Of a stretch of DNA of 64,000 nucleotides, positions 22,937 to 33,283 are shown one piece after another. The notes under the pieces are model-generated. The model did not search any database. It was not told where the DNA came from and was given only the letters and a program-made list of their open reading frames with translations. How positions within the stretch are numbered: the first letter of the stretch is position 1; every line of letters begins with the position of its first letter. The position numbers were made by a program, and so were the translations under genes. This DNA comes from Populus alba. Its lineage: Eukaryota; Streptophyta; Magnoliopsida; Malpighiales; Salicaceae. The DNA lies in assembly GCF_005239225.2 (NCBI RefSeq), contig NC_133288.1:8637035-8701034 (forward strand), in the 5' to 3' direction.

Positions 22937-23154
22937 CCACTTGAGGTCATGGCCTGGTGAGGAAAGAAATTTGTTTTTTTTTTTTTTTTTTTGCACTTGA
23001 GTTTGATTTTTTTTGTGTATACTTGTAGGATATTTTACCTGTTTACTAGATTTTATAGAATGTTAAGTAAATTTGGGGATTAGTTATAGTATATATAAGC
23101 TAACTTGAATACCTTGGGTTATTAAAAAGGAGGAGGAGGAGGAATATTATCATT
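22937..23154 (+). mobile_element. Older, diverged copy of the same SINE
   Basis: Follows the first SINE directly. It repeats the order of motifs in decayed form: CCACTTGAGGTCATGGCCTGGTGAGG at the head, then ATCTTACCTG-like, GGGGATTAGT and ATAAGCT text, and ACCTTGGGTTA in place of CCCGAGTTA. The B-box region is replaced by a T run (22973-22992). A third copy of the target string, GGAATATTATCATT, closes it at 23141-23154. Confidence 0.7.
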
Positions 23155-24825
23155 GAAGAGAATGTGCTCTCCTCTCTGTTCCTACTCTTCTTTTATCCTT
23201 TCTGCTTCTTCACCCATTCATTCAAAGAATGATTTGAGGAAGCAAGTGACGATTACATCTGTATATCCTGTGGTTCAATGTTTGCCACTTTAGACTTGAT
23301 ATCTTTAGAGAAAAGTTAATTTTTAATAATGCCGTGATAGATGACGAGATCATTCAATCAGGTGGAAGACCTGCATGCTACTGATAGTTTAAATCATTCT
23401 GTAAATAACGTAAACATAAATAAAAAGATAGATTATGTTTATATATTTTAGAATTACTTAAATATTGTTGAATTTTTTTTTTTATTTTATATGACTCTAC
23501 ATTTTATTTTATTTTTGTATTTCTAAAGTCCTTCTAATTATAAAATATAAGAATTTATTGATTGAGATTATTGTGTTTGTTTGCAAGATTTTTTAAGCAT
23601 AATAAAATATTGGGTATAATTTCTATATAGAAAAAATCTATTCAAATTTTGTTAAAATTGTAAAATTTTTAACTCTCTAAAATCATAAAGTAAATTAAAT
23701 TCCATAAGAATAAAACATATGATTTTATAAATTCTTTTAGGCTCAAAACACAGCTTGATTTTTTTATATTTTTTAATTTAATTATTTAATATTGGAATCT
23801 TATTAAATATATATTTTTTAATTTTATCATTTTAAATAAAATCAATAGCAATTAAAAAACAAGAAAAAAATTTAATAGATATGAAAATCCATGGAGAATG
23901 AAATTAAAAAAATATATAATTTTATAAATTATTTTAAATAAAAAAAATACTGATCAAAAGATTAGGGATAAAATCTAGAGAAAAAACTATTTGAAGGGTT
24001 ATATTAAATTTTTTTTAAGGATCAAATTTAACCGATAAAAATAATGGATGAAGGATAAAAAATACACAAATGTCCTACACACCCATTTTTTTTTCTTTAC
24101 TTTAAGGGATAAGTTTGATAATTTACTCTGCAATTAAATTTGAAATGCCAAAAATATCCTTAAGTCTTAGGTTATGCAATTTTTTTAAATGATAAAAAAA
24201 TATTTTATTATGAAAAAATATGTGTATCCCTAATTAATTTAGAAATACCTAATAAATCCTCTAGAAAAGATAAAAATACCAGCGGAAAAAACTAGGTTTT
24301 TTTTTTTTAAATAATTTGCCTGCATGTTAATCACAAATTAACATGTGATTAACATGTTAAGGATAAATTCACAAATTAAGGATAGGTGGGGCGTTTCATG
24401 GTATGTGACTCAATCACTGGATGATTTATTTTATTTACTAGGGTAAGGCTTTGTTCATGATAACTATAATTGGTCAGTCTCTTGGAATCAGTCAAACATA
24501 GATTATTCGCATTAAGATTAAAGCACTGGTGGAAATCTTTTTCTAAATTCATAGAAATACGAGGACCAATAAAAATATATAATTTCTCTTGAATTTAAAC
24601 AGTATACCGACAAAGACATCAACCCTGTTACTACATGCCATGAGCTTTCTGTCCAAATCCATTGACCGGTCAACGAAGCCCAATTTTCCAGATGCATGCA
24701 TGTCAAGCCGTCTTGGATGACTGGCAGTAACTTAAGATAGACTCTTAAAGGGATCGATGTGCCTTATATCAGACAGAAGTCACTCCTTCTCTCTACTCTC
24801 TTAATACAATTTCTGGGAAAGGAAG
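23155..24825. other. Upstream region of the first F-box gene
   Basis: AT-rich, no gene supported. A perfect 13-base inverted repeat lies at 24323-24356. The last few hundred bases should hold the promoter of the F-box gene; I see no clear TATA box. Confidence 0.4.
24323..24356. repeat. 13-bp perfect inverted repeat with 8-base loop
   Basis: CATGTTAATCACA at 24323-24335 is the exact reverse complement of TGTGATTAACATG at 24344-24356. It lies about 470 bases upstream of the first F-box gene. Confidence 0.85.
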
Positions 24826-26004
24826 ATGGAGGTTGATGATGGTATTAATCATAGCTGGGCTGATCTTCCAGAAGAATTACTGGAAATGATTAGAAAACGC
24901 CTTGATTCTCGTATCGATGTGTACCGATTTCGTGCAGTTTGCACGTCATGGAGATCATCAATCTCTCTTTTCTACAAGCAGTCTCCTCGTGTGCCCCTTA
25001 AGCTCCCTAAACCAATCCGGGCACACGCCTATTTGTCTCAGGTCACAGTCTGCCGTGTCGAACTTGTTGATGATAGTGAGGATTCAAGCTCTTCGAGCTC
25101 CATGACCTGGTTGACTAAAGTTGAGGAGTCAACCTATGGAGATATCCAGCTTTTATCTCCGGTCTCAAACCGCCAATTGAGGACTGATTCTCCAGGCATG
25201 ATGCCAAAGATGTTGAACTTGTTGAACTTTCGCTTGGTAGAAATAACTAAAGCATGTAGCCTTAAACTTGCTAGTGGAAGTCCTCATGGGATCAATAAAG
25301 TTGTGTTGCTTCCATCTTCTACTAATAGGAACACTAATGAGTATGGTGTTCTAGCAATCTTTCATGAAGGAAAACTGGGTTACTGGAGGTTCGATGAGGA
25401 GGAATGGAAGTTCATAGATGAAACAAATTTTCACTACGATGATATTATTGTTTACAGGGGACAAGCATATGTTGTTGATAGATTGGGGACTGTTTATTGG
25501 ATTGATTCATCTTTGAATTTGATTCAATATTCGCCTCCGCTATATGGCTGTGGTAGCCAGAAGAGTTTGGTTGAGTCAGATGGTGATTTTTATGTTGTTG
25601 ATAGGTTCTTCGACGGAGAGAGGAGAACTTGGAATGAACTTCACAATCTGAGTAGTGATGTCGCGTATCCACATAGGTATCTCCCACTTTGTCGAGCTAA
25701 GACGGTCAGTATTAAAGTGTATAAGCTTGATGAAGAGTGGGGTACTTGGGTGAATATAAGCTCGTTAGGGGACAAGGTTTTTGTCTTGGGTAATGAATGC
25801 AGTTTCTCTGTTTCAGCTAGAGAGTTTTCTGGGCGTGAAGGTAATTGTATATACTTCATAGATCCTTTCGATGCTAGTCGCCATGGGGAGCTGAGTGGCC
25901 GCGATGCTCGTGTATGTGATTTAAGTAGTGGTAGAATTAGCAAAGTAGCAAATTTTCCTGGCCATTCTTGCATGTTGTGGCCACCTTCAAATTTCTATTG
26001 TTGA
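24826..26004 (+). CDS. F-box/DUF295 (SKIP23-like) protein, copy A
   Basis: Single-exon gene, 392 residues. The F-box is at about residues 10-45 (SWADLPEELLEMIRKRLD ... FRAVCTSWRSS); this motif binds SKP1 and so would recruit the protein to an SCF ubiquitin ligase. The C-terminal ~250 residues form the DUF295 repeat domain, with the signatures GKLGYWRF, YDDIIVYRGQAYVVDR, YWIDSSL and a second VVDRFFDGERRTW block; this domain probably folds as a beta-propeller and would bind the target. The target is unknown. Start ATG 24826 is the only one fitting the family N terminus. It differs from the other three copies in several blocks and in its C terminus (SCMLWPPSNFYC), so it is the most diverged member of the cluster by eye. 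Confidence 0.92.
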   Translation: MEVDDGINHSWADLPEELLEMIRKRLDSRIDVYRFRAVCTSWRSSISLFYKQSPRVPLKLPKPIRAHAYLSQVTVCRVELVDDSEDSSSSSSMTWLTKVEESTYGDIQLLSPVSNRQLRTDSPGMMPKMLNLLNFRLVEITKACSLKLASGSPHGINKVVLLPSSTNRNTNEYGVLAIFHEGKLGYWRFDEEEWKFIDETNFHYDDIIVYRGQAYVVDRLGTVYWIDSSLNLIQYSPPLYGCGSQKSLVESDGDFYVVDRFFDGERRTWNELHNLSSDVAYPHRYLPLCRAKTVSIKVYKLDEEWGTWVNISSLGDKVFVLGNECSFSVSAREFSGREGNCIYFIDPFDASRHGELSGRDARVCDLSSGRISKVANFPGHSCMLWPPSNFYC

Positions 26005-26984
26005 AATCAAGAAGGATGTGGAGACCAAAAGTAACCCCAGTAAGGATATAGCTTGCAGGATCGATGTTTTAGTTTTGGAAACATTACAATTTACAGGTAA
26101 ACTGTGTTCTTACAATCCATGCACGTACTTGTACCGTTTAAATTTTATTAAACATGGTGTTCATGTTGTTAAAGTTGTTAGTGCTTTTTAGTCATTAGAT
26201 TTTGGATCTGTTAATAATTATTTGTTTTGCCTCTTCTTTAATAGGATTAGTGGGTTGCAATCTCTTATGATTTAATTTTTTAAAAGGCTACTTAAAGTCA
26301 ACCTAGTTGTTTAATTCAATAAGATCATTCTCTAATCTCTTCGGAAGATTACATGATTTTTTAGTTCTTTGCTAGCATGCTTGCCCGCGCTACTCTGCGG
26401 GCTACAGGTAACCTAGTTTATGTAGCCAAAGAATGCGACCATCGGTGGCACTGAAATCTGATTTCTTTAATCTCCTGTGAAGATTTACTGAGGAATGCTT
26501 AAATCATTTGTAAAAGCGAAGTTATAGAATGATCGACCTTCAATCAAAAACTTGGTGAGTCTTCTTGATCAATTACTGTATCCACCATTGACTTCTACAT
26601 GGAAGGACTCTAAAAGCAGCATGATGGTTAACAAATTTGAACTTAAATACTTTAGCAGCAAAGCTGTGGAAGAACTTAAAGATGCAAAAGCAACCTTCTA
26701 GTTCACGAACAATATATGAATAGTTATGCTGTGGAAGAATATGCGTTGAAGGTTACTTATGAAGATAAATCAAGAGGAAGAGGATGAGGAAGTCCCTTAA
26801 AAAAGTTCTAGACAAAAGCATATGAAAATGGAGAGAGGGCTCCAAGTTTCTTTTGTAAAAATGAGAATAGAGATGTCATCGATTGAGTTGTCGATCGTCC
26901 AACACATAAATCAGTACGCATAAAGAGGTCCGAAATTCAGTACGCAGATGGTGGTCTGAAATCAGTCATCATCCATTATAGAAA
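26005..26984. other. 3' flank of F-box copy A
   Basis: No gene supported; presumably 3' untranslated region followed by unannotated unique DNA up to the Copia remnant. Confidence 0.4.
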
Positions 26985-27724
26985 TGTTGACTTTGTATGT
27001 AAATTCTCTTGCTGTAATATTGCTCTGTAAATTTTATAAATGAGACGTGCACCGCCATAAAACCTTACGGTGGTGTTTCAAACCTAATCATGGTATCAGA
27101 GCGAGCACCTCTAAGGATTCACCTTCGTCGATCCAAATGGCCTCTGAAACTTTGTCCCTACCCTGTCCTTCAATACCATGATCCACCTCCTGACCAACAA
27201 GTTATCTTCTTCCTACTTTCTCCTCTGGCGTAGTCAAGTGCTGCCATTCCTGCAGTGTCACCATCTTCTTGGATATGTTGATGGCTCCATCAAACCTCAT
27301 CCTGCAACTATCGGTTCTGGTGCCTCTGCCACTACAAATCCAACATTTACTGAAAGGCAGCAGGCCGATCAACTTGTACTAAGCCTCCTTCTTGCTTAGT
27401 TGATGGAAGAAGCCATGTCTGTTGTCGTTGGCCAAACCTCTTCGCATGCAGTCTGGTCCACTCTGAAGACCACCTTCAGTCATCCTCTTCGCATGGATGA
27501 TCTTGACAAAATACACTGGTATTCTGTTCCCCTCTTTTCTCACCATGCGCGAGCCCAAAGGCTTCAGGTATGCAGCAAAACATCACGGTTGGATTGCTGG
27601 ATGAAGAAATTCAGGCCTTTCATAAGAATCATAGATGGGATCTCTACCTAAACAGCCCAATAAAAATGTTATGGGCTTCAAATGGGTTTTTCATATCAAA
27701 TATCAATTCGATGGCACTGTGGGT
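26985..27724 (+). mobile_element. Internally deleted Ty1/Copia retrotransposon
   Basis: 26985-27090 runs TG...CA and is probably a short or truncated 5' LTR end, with a TATA-like ATTTTATAAATG. Directly after it, 27091-27102 reads TGGTATCAGAGC, the primer-binding site complementary to initiator tRNA-Met used by Copia elements. 27137-27560 encodes a gag N terminus (LTNKLSSSYFLLWRSQVLP, LLGYVDGS, WSTLKTTF) broken by a frameshift and a TAG at 27397-27399. At about 27560 the sequence jumps to the start of the reverse-transcriptase domain: fragments KNHRWDL, then in another frame GFKWVFHIKYQFDGTV at about 27670-27720. Protease, integrase and the rest of reverse transcriptase are missing, and no 3' LTR is recognised. 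The element is dead. Confidence 0.8.
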
Positions 27725-29069
27725 TGTTTTGATTTTTTTATTTTATTTAACTTTTGAAAAAAAATATATATTTTATCAAATAAAAAGTCAACCGAAATGG
27801 ATGATGTGTCATCCACTCAATTAAAAAAAAAAAGGAAATCACGCATGGGGGTCTAAGTTACTACACCTTAGTGTGCACTCCTAGCCCTTGATTTATTTTA
27901 TCCCATTTTGTTTTTCATGTTTTTTAATTGAATTTTTGTATATAAATTTATTTAAATGACATTTAAATAATTACCTAGTTATGTCATAAGTTTTAAATGA
28001 TATTATTGTATTTCATTGTAATATTAACAATTGCTTTTTAAATAGTTATAGACGAGCTTGATATGCATGTTTGTATAAATATACATGAAATATTGTTTTT
28101 GAAATTTTTATTGTAAACCTTTTCTATGTTTTTTCTCAACATTATTATTTTTATATTCTTAATACATTGACATCAAAATTATTATTTTATTTTAATAAAC
28201 TTGCTTTTAAGATTATGATAAGATTTTGTTTCAAAATATAACTTTTGATAAAAACAATATATTTTATCAAATAAAAAGTCAATCACCGAAAATAGCTTTG
28301 ATGCCATAAAAAATAACAAGTAAACAACATATTGTCTATTCAGGTGAATGATACATCATTCATTAAATTTTATAATAATAATAATAATAAAAAAAAGACA
28401 ATGAAATGGATTGATAAAACATATATATTTTTTTATCAAATAAAAAGAAGAAATGCATTGATAGAGGAAAGAGATTTTGATTAAAGAGATGTTGTTTTTA
28501 GACTTAATTTAAATTGTTAGAATTTTTTTTTATTTTGATTTTAATTGCTTGTAGTTTCTATGCAATAAATAACATAACTAGAGGAAGATATATTTTATTT
28601 AAAAAAAAAAAAAAACAGAGAATTTATATTTTGGATGGACTCATCTCTAATATGAATTCAACTCCGGTAGAAGTGCAGAATCCATGACATCAAACAACAG
28701 TTGAATACATGGTTGCTAATTTAGTTCACTTTTCCTTTTTAGCCTGTTGATGACAACGTAATGTTGGATGTCAGGTATGAAATTGTATGGTCAAGCTTTG
28801 TTTCATGCGTTCAGCTAAACTCAAAATCTAACTTGAAACTTTTGTTATTTCACTTATTTGTGTGCGTTTTGTATTTAACTTGAAGAAATCTGGAAGACTT
28901 ATTTAAGGATTTGGAAGTTTGATGACTTGTTTAATTTTTAGTTGTTTGATTTAGGTACTATACTCTAAACTTTTTTCAAATACTGCTTTCTTCCTCGTAT
29001 CATATGCATAAACAGAAGCAGCCTTTAATCATCATTATCTCCATCAAAGTCAAACCACTCTTCTCAGAA
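27725..29069. other. AT-rich interval between Copia remnant and F-box copy B
   Basis: No gene. The string TTTTATCAAATAAAAAGTCAA occurs in near-identical form at about 27770, 28262 and 28432, so the interval contains a short dispersed or tandem repeat. The right end holds the promoter of F-box copy B. Confidence 0.45.
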
Positions 29070-30230
29070 ATGACGAGCATTCAATGGGCAGACCTTCCAA
29101 AAGAACTGTTAGAAATGATCGGCAAACGCTTAGATTCTCGTATGGACACACTTCGCTTTCGTGCTGTCTGTACTTCATGGACATCCTCTGTCTCCTTACC
29201 TTCATCGGATCAAGAAATCCCTCCTCTCATCCCCAACATTCCTGGCCCAATTTCTTATGCCCCGCTTTTCTTTCAGACCACGATCTGCCGCATGGACCAT
29301 GTACGTAAAGATCCAAGCTCTTCTTCTTCATCAAAATCATGGTTGGTTAAAGTTGGAGAGTCAAACTACGGTAAGTTAAAGCTTTTCAACCCGCTTACAA
29401 ATCAAGAAATCAAGAATTCTCCTATGGCTTTGAACTTACTTGAATTCAAGTTTGTGGAGTTAAGTAAAGCTTTCTCACTTAAATCGCCTCGTGTCTATTC
29501 TGTTGATGGAATAAATAAAGCTGTTCTGTTTCGTGTCTCTGCAAATTCTAGTGATGAAAATGAGTTTGGGATTTTGGCTATTTTTCATGAAGTAGAGCTG
29601 GCTTATTGGAAAAACGGGGCTGAGAGTTGGATTATATTGGGTGGTGATGAGAATGTTCAATATGATGATATTACTGTGTGCAACGAGCGGGTTTATGTTG
29701 TTGACAGATGTGGGACGGTTTCTTGGATTAGTCCGGTGTTGAATGTGACTCAATATTACCCTTCGCTGTATTGCTTTGGCGGGCAGAAGGATTTGGTGGA
29801 GTGTTGTGGAGATCTTTATGTTGTTGATAGGTATCTTGAAGGAGAAAGAAGAAGATGGGTAGGTATTGATGGTAGCGATGATCAAATTCTACCTAATGAG
29901 GGATTCACCCCGACACATGCTCCTAAGGCGATCGATTTTAGAGTTTATAAAATGGATGAAGATTGGGGTAAATGGATTGAAGTCAAATCTTTAGATGACA
30001 AGGTCTTCGTTTTGGGGATGGATTGTTCCTTCTCAGTTTCGTGTAAAGAGTTTAATGGAGTTAAAGGGAACTGCATTTACTACATGGATGGTGATGATTA
30101 CGCGGGCAGTGGACTAGGTGGTGGGAGCATTCATGTGTTTCAATTACAAGATCGTAGCATTCACAAACTTGCAGTGATTCCCGAGTTCTCCGAGATATTC
30201 TGGCCTCAAAGCAAAGTGTCCTCTGTGTAA
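29070..30230 (+). CDS. F-box/DUF295 (SKIP23-like) protein, copy B
   Basis: Single-exon gene of 386 residues from ATG 29070. An in-frame ATG at 29004 would add 22 residues (a hydrophobic LIIIISI stretch), but the neighbours start with M-x-x-W-A-D, which favours 29070. F-box at residues 4-38 (QWADLPKELLEMIGKRLD ... FRAVCTSWTSS). DUF295 signatures follow: FGILAIFHEVELAYWK, YDDITVCNERVYVVDR, YVVDRYLEGERRRW, and a C-terminal IHVFQLQDRSIHKL and FSEIFWP. Presumed role as for copy A: substrate receptor of an SCF ligase, target unknown. Its C terminus and 3' flank resemble copy C, 800 bases downstream, in keeping with tandem duplication. Confidence 0.92.
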   Translation: MTSIQWADLPKELLEMIGKRLDSRMDTLRFRAVCTSWTSSVSLPSSDQEIPPLIPNIPGPISYAPLFFQTTICRMDHVRKDPSSSSSSKSWLVKVGESNYGKLKLFNPLTNQEIKNSPMALNLLEFKFVELSKAFSLKSPRVYSVDGINKAVLFRVSANSSDENEFGILAIFHEVELAYWKNGAESWIILGGDENVQYDDITVCNERVYVVDRCGTVSWISPVLNVTQYYPSLYCFGGQKDLVECCGDLYVVDRYLEGERRRWVGIDGSDDQILPNEGFTPTHAPKAIDFRVYKMDEDWGKWIEVKSLDDKVFVLGMDCSFSVSCKEFNGVKGNCIYYMDGDDYAGSGLGGGSIHVFQLQDRSIHKLAVIPEFSEIFWPQSKVSSV

Positions 30231-31027
30231 ACCAATCCAGGCCTGGATGCTTCGTGTATGCATGAATATTATGTTATGATTTTGTTAGTTATCTGATTTA
30301 CGCAAATAAGATGCGTGTTTTAGCATCATCCCTTCTGGTTTTAATATTGAAACCTTAGTCAGGTGGTTGTTTCCCTTCTCCTTCGATCCCCTTGCTATGT
30401 TCTTCTGCGTCCCATAGCAAGAGCGGAAAACAGGCATGGGATGAGGAGCATAGAGGTCCAATCTTGAAAGGGAAGATGGTCTTGTATTTAGATTTCCAGT
30501 TCAAGTCTCTTAATTTGGCCTGGGGACCAAAAAGAAATAAACAGAAGGGAAACTATCTGTCTGTCTCCTCATTTTCATGTCTTTTTTGAGAAATTAAAGG
30601 AATTCTTTTTTATTCATTGTACATTCAAGGGCAGTGTGTCTGCATTCTTGTTATCATTCCTTTGATTCTTTGATCATGTGCTTTCCATTTCTTTTGCAGT
30701 CCAAGAAAGAAATTAGATTGGGTCAGTCCATCAAAACTGTGAAGGTAATAGTTTGCGTAAGCCCTAGTCTGGTCTAAAACAAAGATTGGCCCAATAATCC
30801 AATCTCTCTCTCCAAATCCACTGCTCTAAATCCAGGAAAATTCTAAATCCAATTTAAGACCAACCATTCTCTTAGCTTGACTTTACAAACCGAGTCGTAC
30901 ATAAAATTAAAACAAAAACATAAGGTACCATACTACCATCCACTCCCATCAGTGCACTGGCATCAAAAATCTCCAAGTCTTCTTCTATTACCAAACTTGT
31001 GAGGGACAGAGATCTGATCAAAACATC
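30231..31027. other. Spacer between F-box copies B and C
   Basis: 3' flank of B, which shares a TGATTTACG and TTTTAATATTGAAA-like stretch with the 3' flank of C, then the leader and promoter of C. No further gene. Confidence 0.5.
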
Positions 31028-32206
31028 ATGTCCCAATGGGCAGATCTTCCAAAAGAACTGTTAGAAATGATCAGCAAACGCTTAGATCTTCGTGTGGAAG
31101 TACTTCGCTTTCGTGCTGTCTGTTCATCATGGAGATGCTCTGTCTCTCCACCTTCATTTGATCAAGAAATTCCTCCTTTTTTTCTCAAGCTTCCTCCACC
31201 CATTCGTGCTCCTGATCCCATCTTTGCAGATGCAGTTCTCATGCAAACTACCATATGTCGCATGGAGTTTCTAAGTAACTATTCAAACTCTTCCTGCTCT
31301 TTATCAAATTCTTCATTAGTTAAAGTTGGAGAGTCTAAACATGGTAAACTACAGCTTTTTCATCCAATTTCAAATCAAGAAACTAAGGAGTCGTTTATAT
31401 CATTGAACTTGCTTGATCTTAAGTTTGTGCAATTAAGTAAAGCTTGTTTACTTAAGTGGCCAGGTAAGACATCTGTTTTTGGAATAAATAAGGTGGTTGT
31501 GTTTCCTCTTTCCGGGGGTTGTATTGATAATTGTGAGCTTGGAATTTTGGCCATCTATCATGAAGGAAAACTGGGTTATTGGAGATATGGAGATAAGGAA
31601 TGGACTTTGTTAGATGATAGGAACTTTGAATATGACGATATTATTGTGTACAAGGGGCAGTTTTATGTTGTGGACCGATGGGGGACAGTTTCTTGGATTG
31701 ACTCATCATTGAAGGTGATCCAATACTCACCTTCGCTTTATGGCTGCGGCGGGCAAAAGAATTTGGTGGAATCACGTGGAGATCTTTACGTTGTCGACAG
31801 GTATCTAGATGGAGAAAGGAGGACATGGAAAGATTATGAGAATGTTATGGATACCAATGGCAATCCTCTTCGTTTTTCGAGATTGATGCGTAAAGCCAGA
31901 CCTATGGCTGTCGATTTTAGAGTTTACAAGCTGGATGAGGAATGGGGTACTTGGGTTAACATAAAATCTTTAGATGATAGAATCTTTATTTTGGGTATTG
32001 ATTGTTCTTTCTCTGTTTCATGTAGAGATCTTAGTGGAGGTAAAGGGAATTGCATTTACTTCTATAATAGTCTTTATGAAGGTCAAGGAAGGAGTGACGG
32101 TGCCATTCATGTGTTTCGATTTGAGGATCATAGCATTGATAACCTTGCCGTGATTCCCGAGTTCTCTGAGATATTCTGGCCAGCCATCATTGGTTCCTCA
32201 GCATAA
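31028..32206 (+). CDS. F-box/DUF295 (SKIP23-like) protein, copy C
   Basis: Single-exon gene, 392 residues. F-box at residues 2-36 (SQWADLPKELLEMISKRLD ... FRAVCSSWRCS). DUF295 part: GKLGYWRYGDKEWTLLD, YDDIIVYKGQFYVVDRWG, YGCGGQKNLVESRGDLYVV, then GERRTWKDYENVMD, DFRVYKLDEEWGTW, FSVSCRDLSG and FSEIFWP. It is nearest to copy D (opposite strand, 36.3 kb), with which it shares GERRTWKDYENVMD and a similar 5' leader. Presumed SCF substrate adaptor; target not predictable from sequence. No frameshift or premature stop. Confidence 0.92.
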   Translation: MSQWADLPKELLEMISKRLDLRVEVLRFRAVCSSWRCSVSPPSFDQEIPPFFLKLPPPIRAPDPIFADAVLMQTTICRMEFLSNYSNSSCSLSNSSLVKVGESKHGKLQLFHPISNQETKESFISLNLLDLKFVQLSKACLLKWPGKTSVFGINKVVVFPLSGGCIDNCELGILAIYHEGKLGYWRYGDKEWTLLDDRNFEYDDIIVYKGQFYVVDRWGTVSWIDSSLKVIQYSPSLYGCGGQKNLVESRGDLYVVDRYLDGERRTWKDYENVMDTNGNPLRFSRLMRKARPMAVDFRVYKLDEEWGTWVNIKSLDDRIFILGIDCSFSVSCRDLSGGKGNCIYFYNSLYEGQGRSDGAIHVFRFEDHSIDNLAVIPEFSEIFWPAIIGSSA

Positions 32207-33244
32207 ACCTGTCTTGGTCTGGTTGTTCATTGTAAGTAAGTTGTAGACTTTCTATCCGATTTACGTTAATTGGATGGATGCTTCAGTATTGTTGCCTGTA
32301 GTTCTAATTTTGAAATCTTGATTTAGCTTGGCATATTTGGTCTACACATGCTGTCTTTGATTATACATGTTTAGTTGTAATGCTCTACTGATGGAGACGT
32401 TTAAGCAGAGATACTCTTCATGCAAAGCAAGTGAGATGAGAGTAATCAGCTTCAAGTATTGTGTCCCCTCAACCTTGAACAGATGAATGTTGTCATGATC
32501 CCTGACTTGTCTGATATTTTATGTCTTCACATTTTGTTTCAATCACATCGCAGAAGATTATTGTCCTTAACTACGTTTACCAAATTAATCCAAGAAAAAC
32601 TATTTATGGTAGAAGGATCTGAGAGCAGTGCAGTGTTAGATTATAAGCATAGATTTCTCCTGAAGCAAAGCGTGAAATAGGGACTTCTCTAAGACTACAG
32701 GAGCAGGCATATTGTGCATGCTTAATTCTGCTTGTATTTTATTTCGTAGCAAACAATTCTTTTTTTTATTTTCTTCCTAATTAGTGGCTGACAATGATAA
32801 TTTTATGATATCAGATATGCAGATTGAAGCCAAGATCCCATTCAAAAGAAGTGCAAGTTCTCGTTGTCTCTCCCCTCTTGCATGTATTCTCTCTCTCTCT
32901 CTAGTAACCGTGGGTGTCCGGACTAGTTTATGCGCTTCTCAACTAATCTTCGAAGCCGATTATATAAGTTTTTAGTGGTTTTAAGATCTATGACATTCAC
33001 TTTAGAACTTGTACCTATTTAACCTATGTAAACTTGTATCCCAGAATTTAATTATGGATTGTGAATTTTGAGATACATTTTTAACTTGTTGATGATTTCT
33101 CTCACGCTTCTAACATAATATTACTTCTCTCATCACTTGCATCGATAATCAAGTGTTCTGACTCCGCAAGCTCTATAAATAGTCAACTACAGATAGTAAG
33201 TAGTTCCCGCATGCTGGGTTTCTATGAGCAGGCGGGGATGAGTG
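32207..33244. other. 3' flank of F-box copy C up to the F-box relic
   Basis: No intact gene. A short frame at 32784-32975 has no recognisable similarity. The interval ends in the F-box head relic. Confidence 0.45.
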
Positions 33245-33283
33245 GAGTGGAGCAATCTTCCAGAGGAGCTGTTAAAAAAGTAA
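33245..33283 (+). pseudogene. F-box head relic (N-terminal motif only)
   Basis: Codons at 33245-33283 read E-W-S-N-L-P-E-E-L-L-K-K-stop, matching the start of the cluster's F-box (compare SWADLPEELLEMI in copy A). Upstream the frame meets a TGA, and the ATG at 33238 is in another frame. After ELL the sequence switches to AT-rich repeat DNA. It is a fifth F-box copy cut off after about a dozen codons. Confidence 0.6.

Noticed and set aside
29004..29069. 22-residue extension of F-box copy B with a hydrophobic stretch
   Set aside because: The three neighbours have no such extension; likely 5' leader read in frame.
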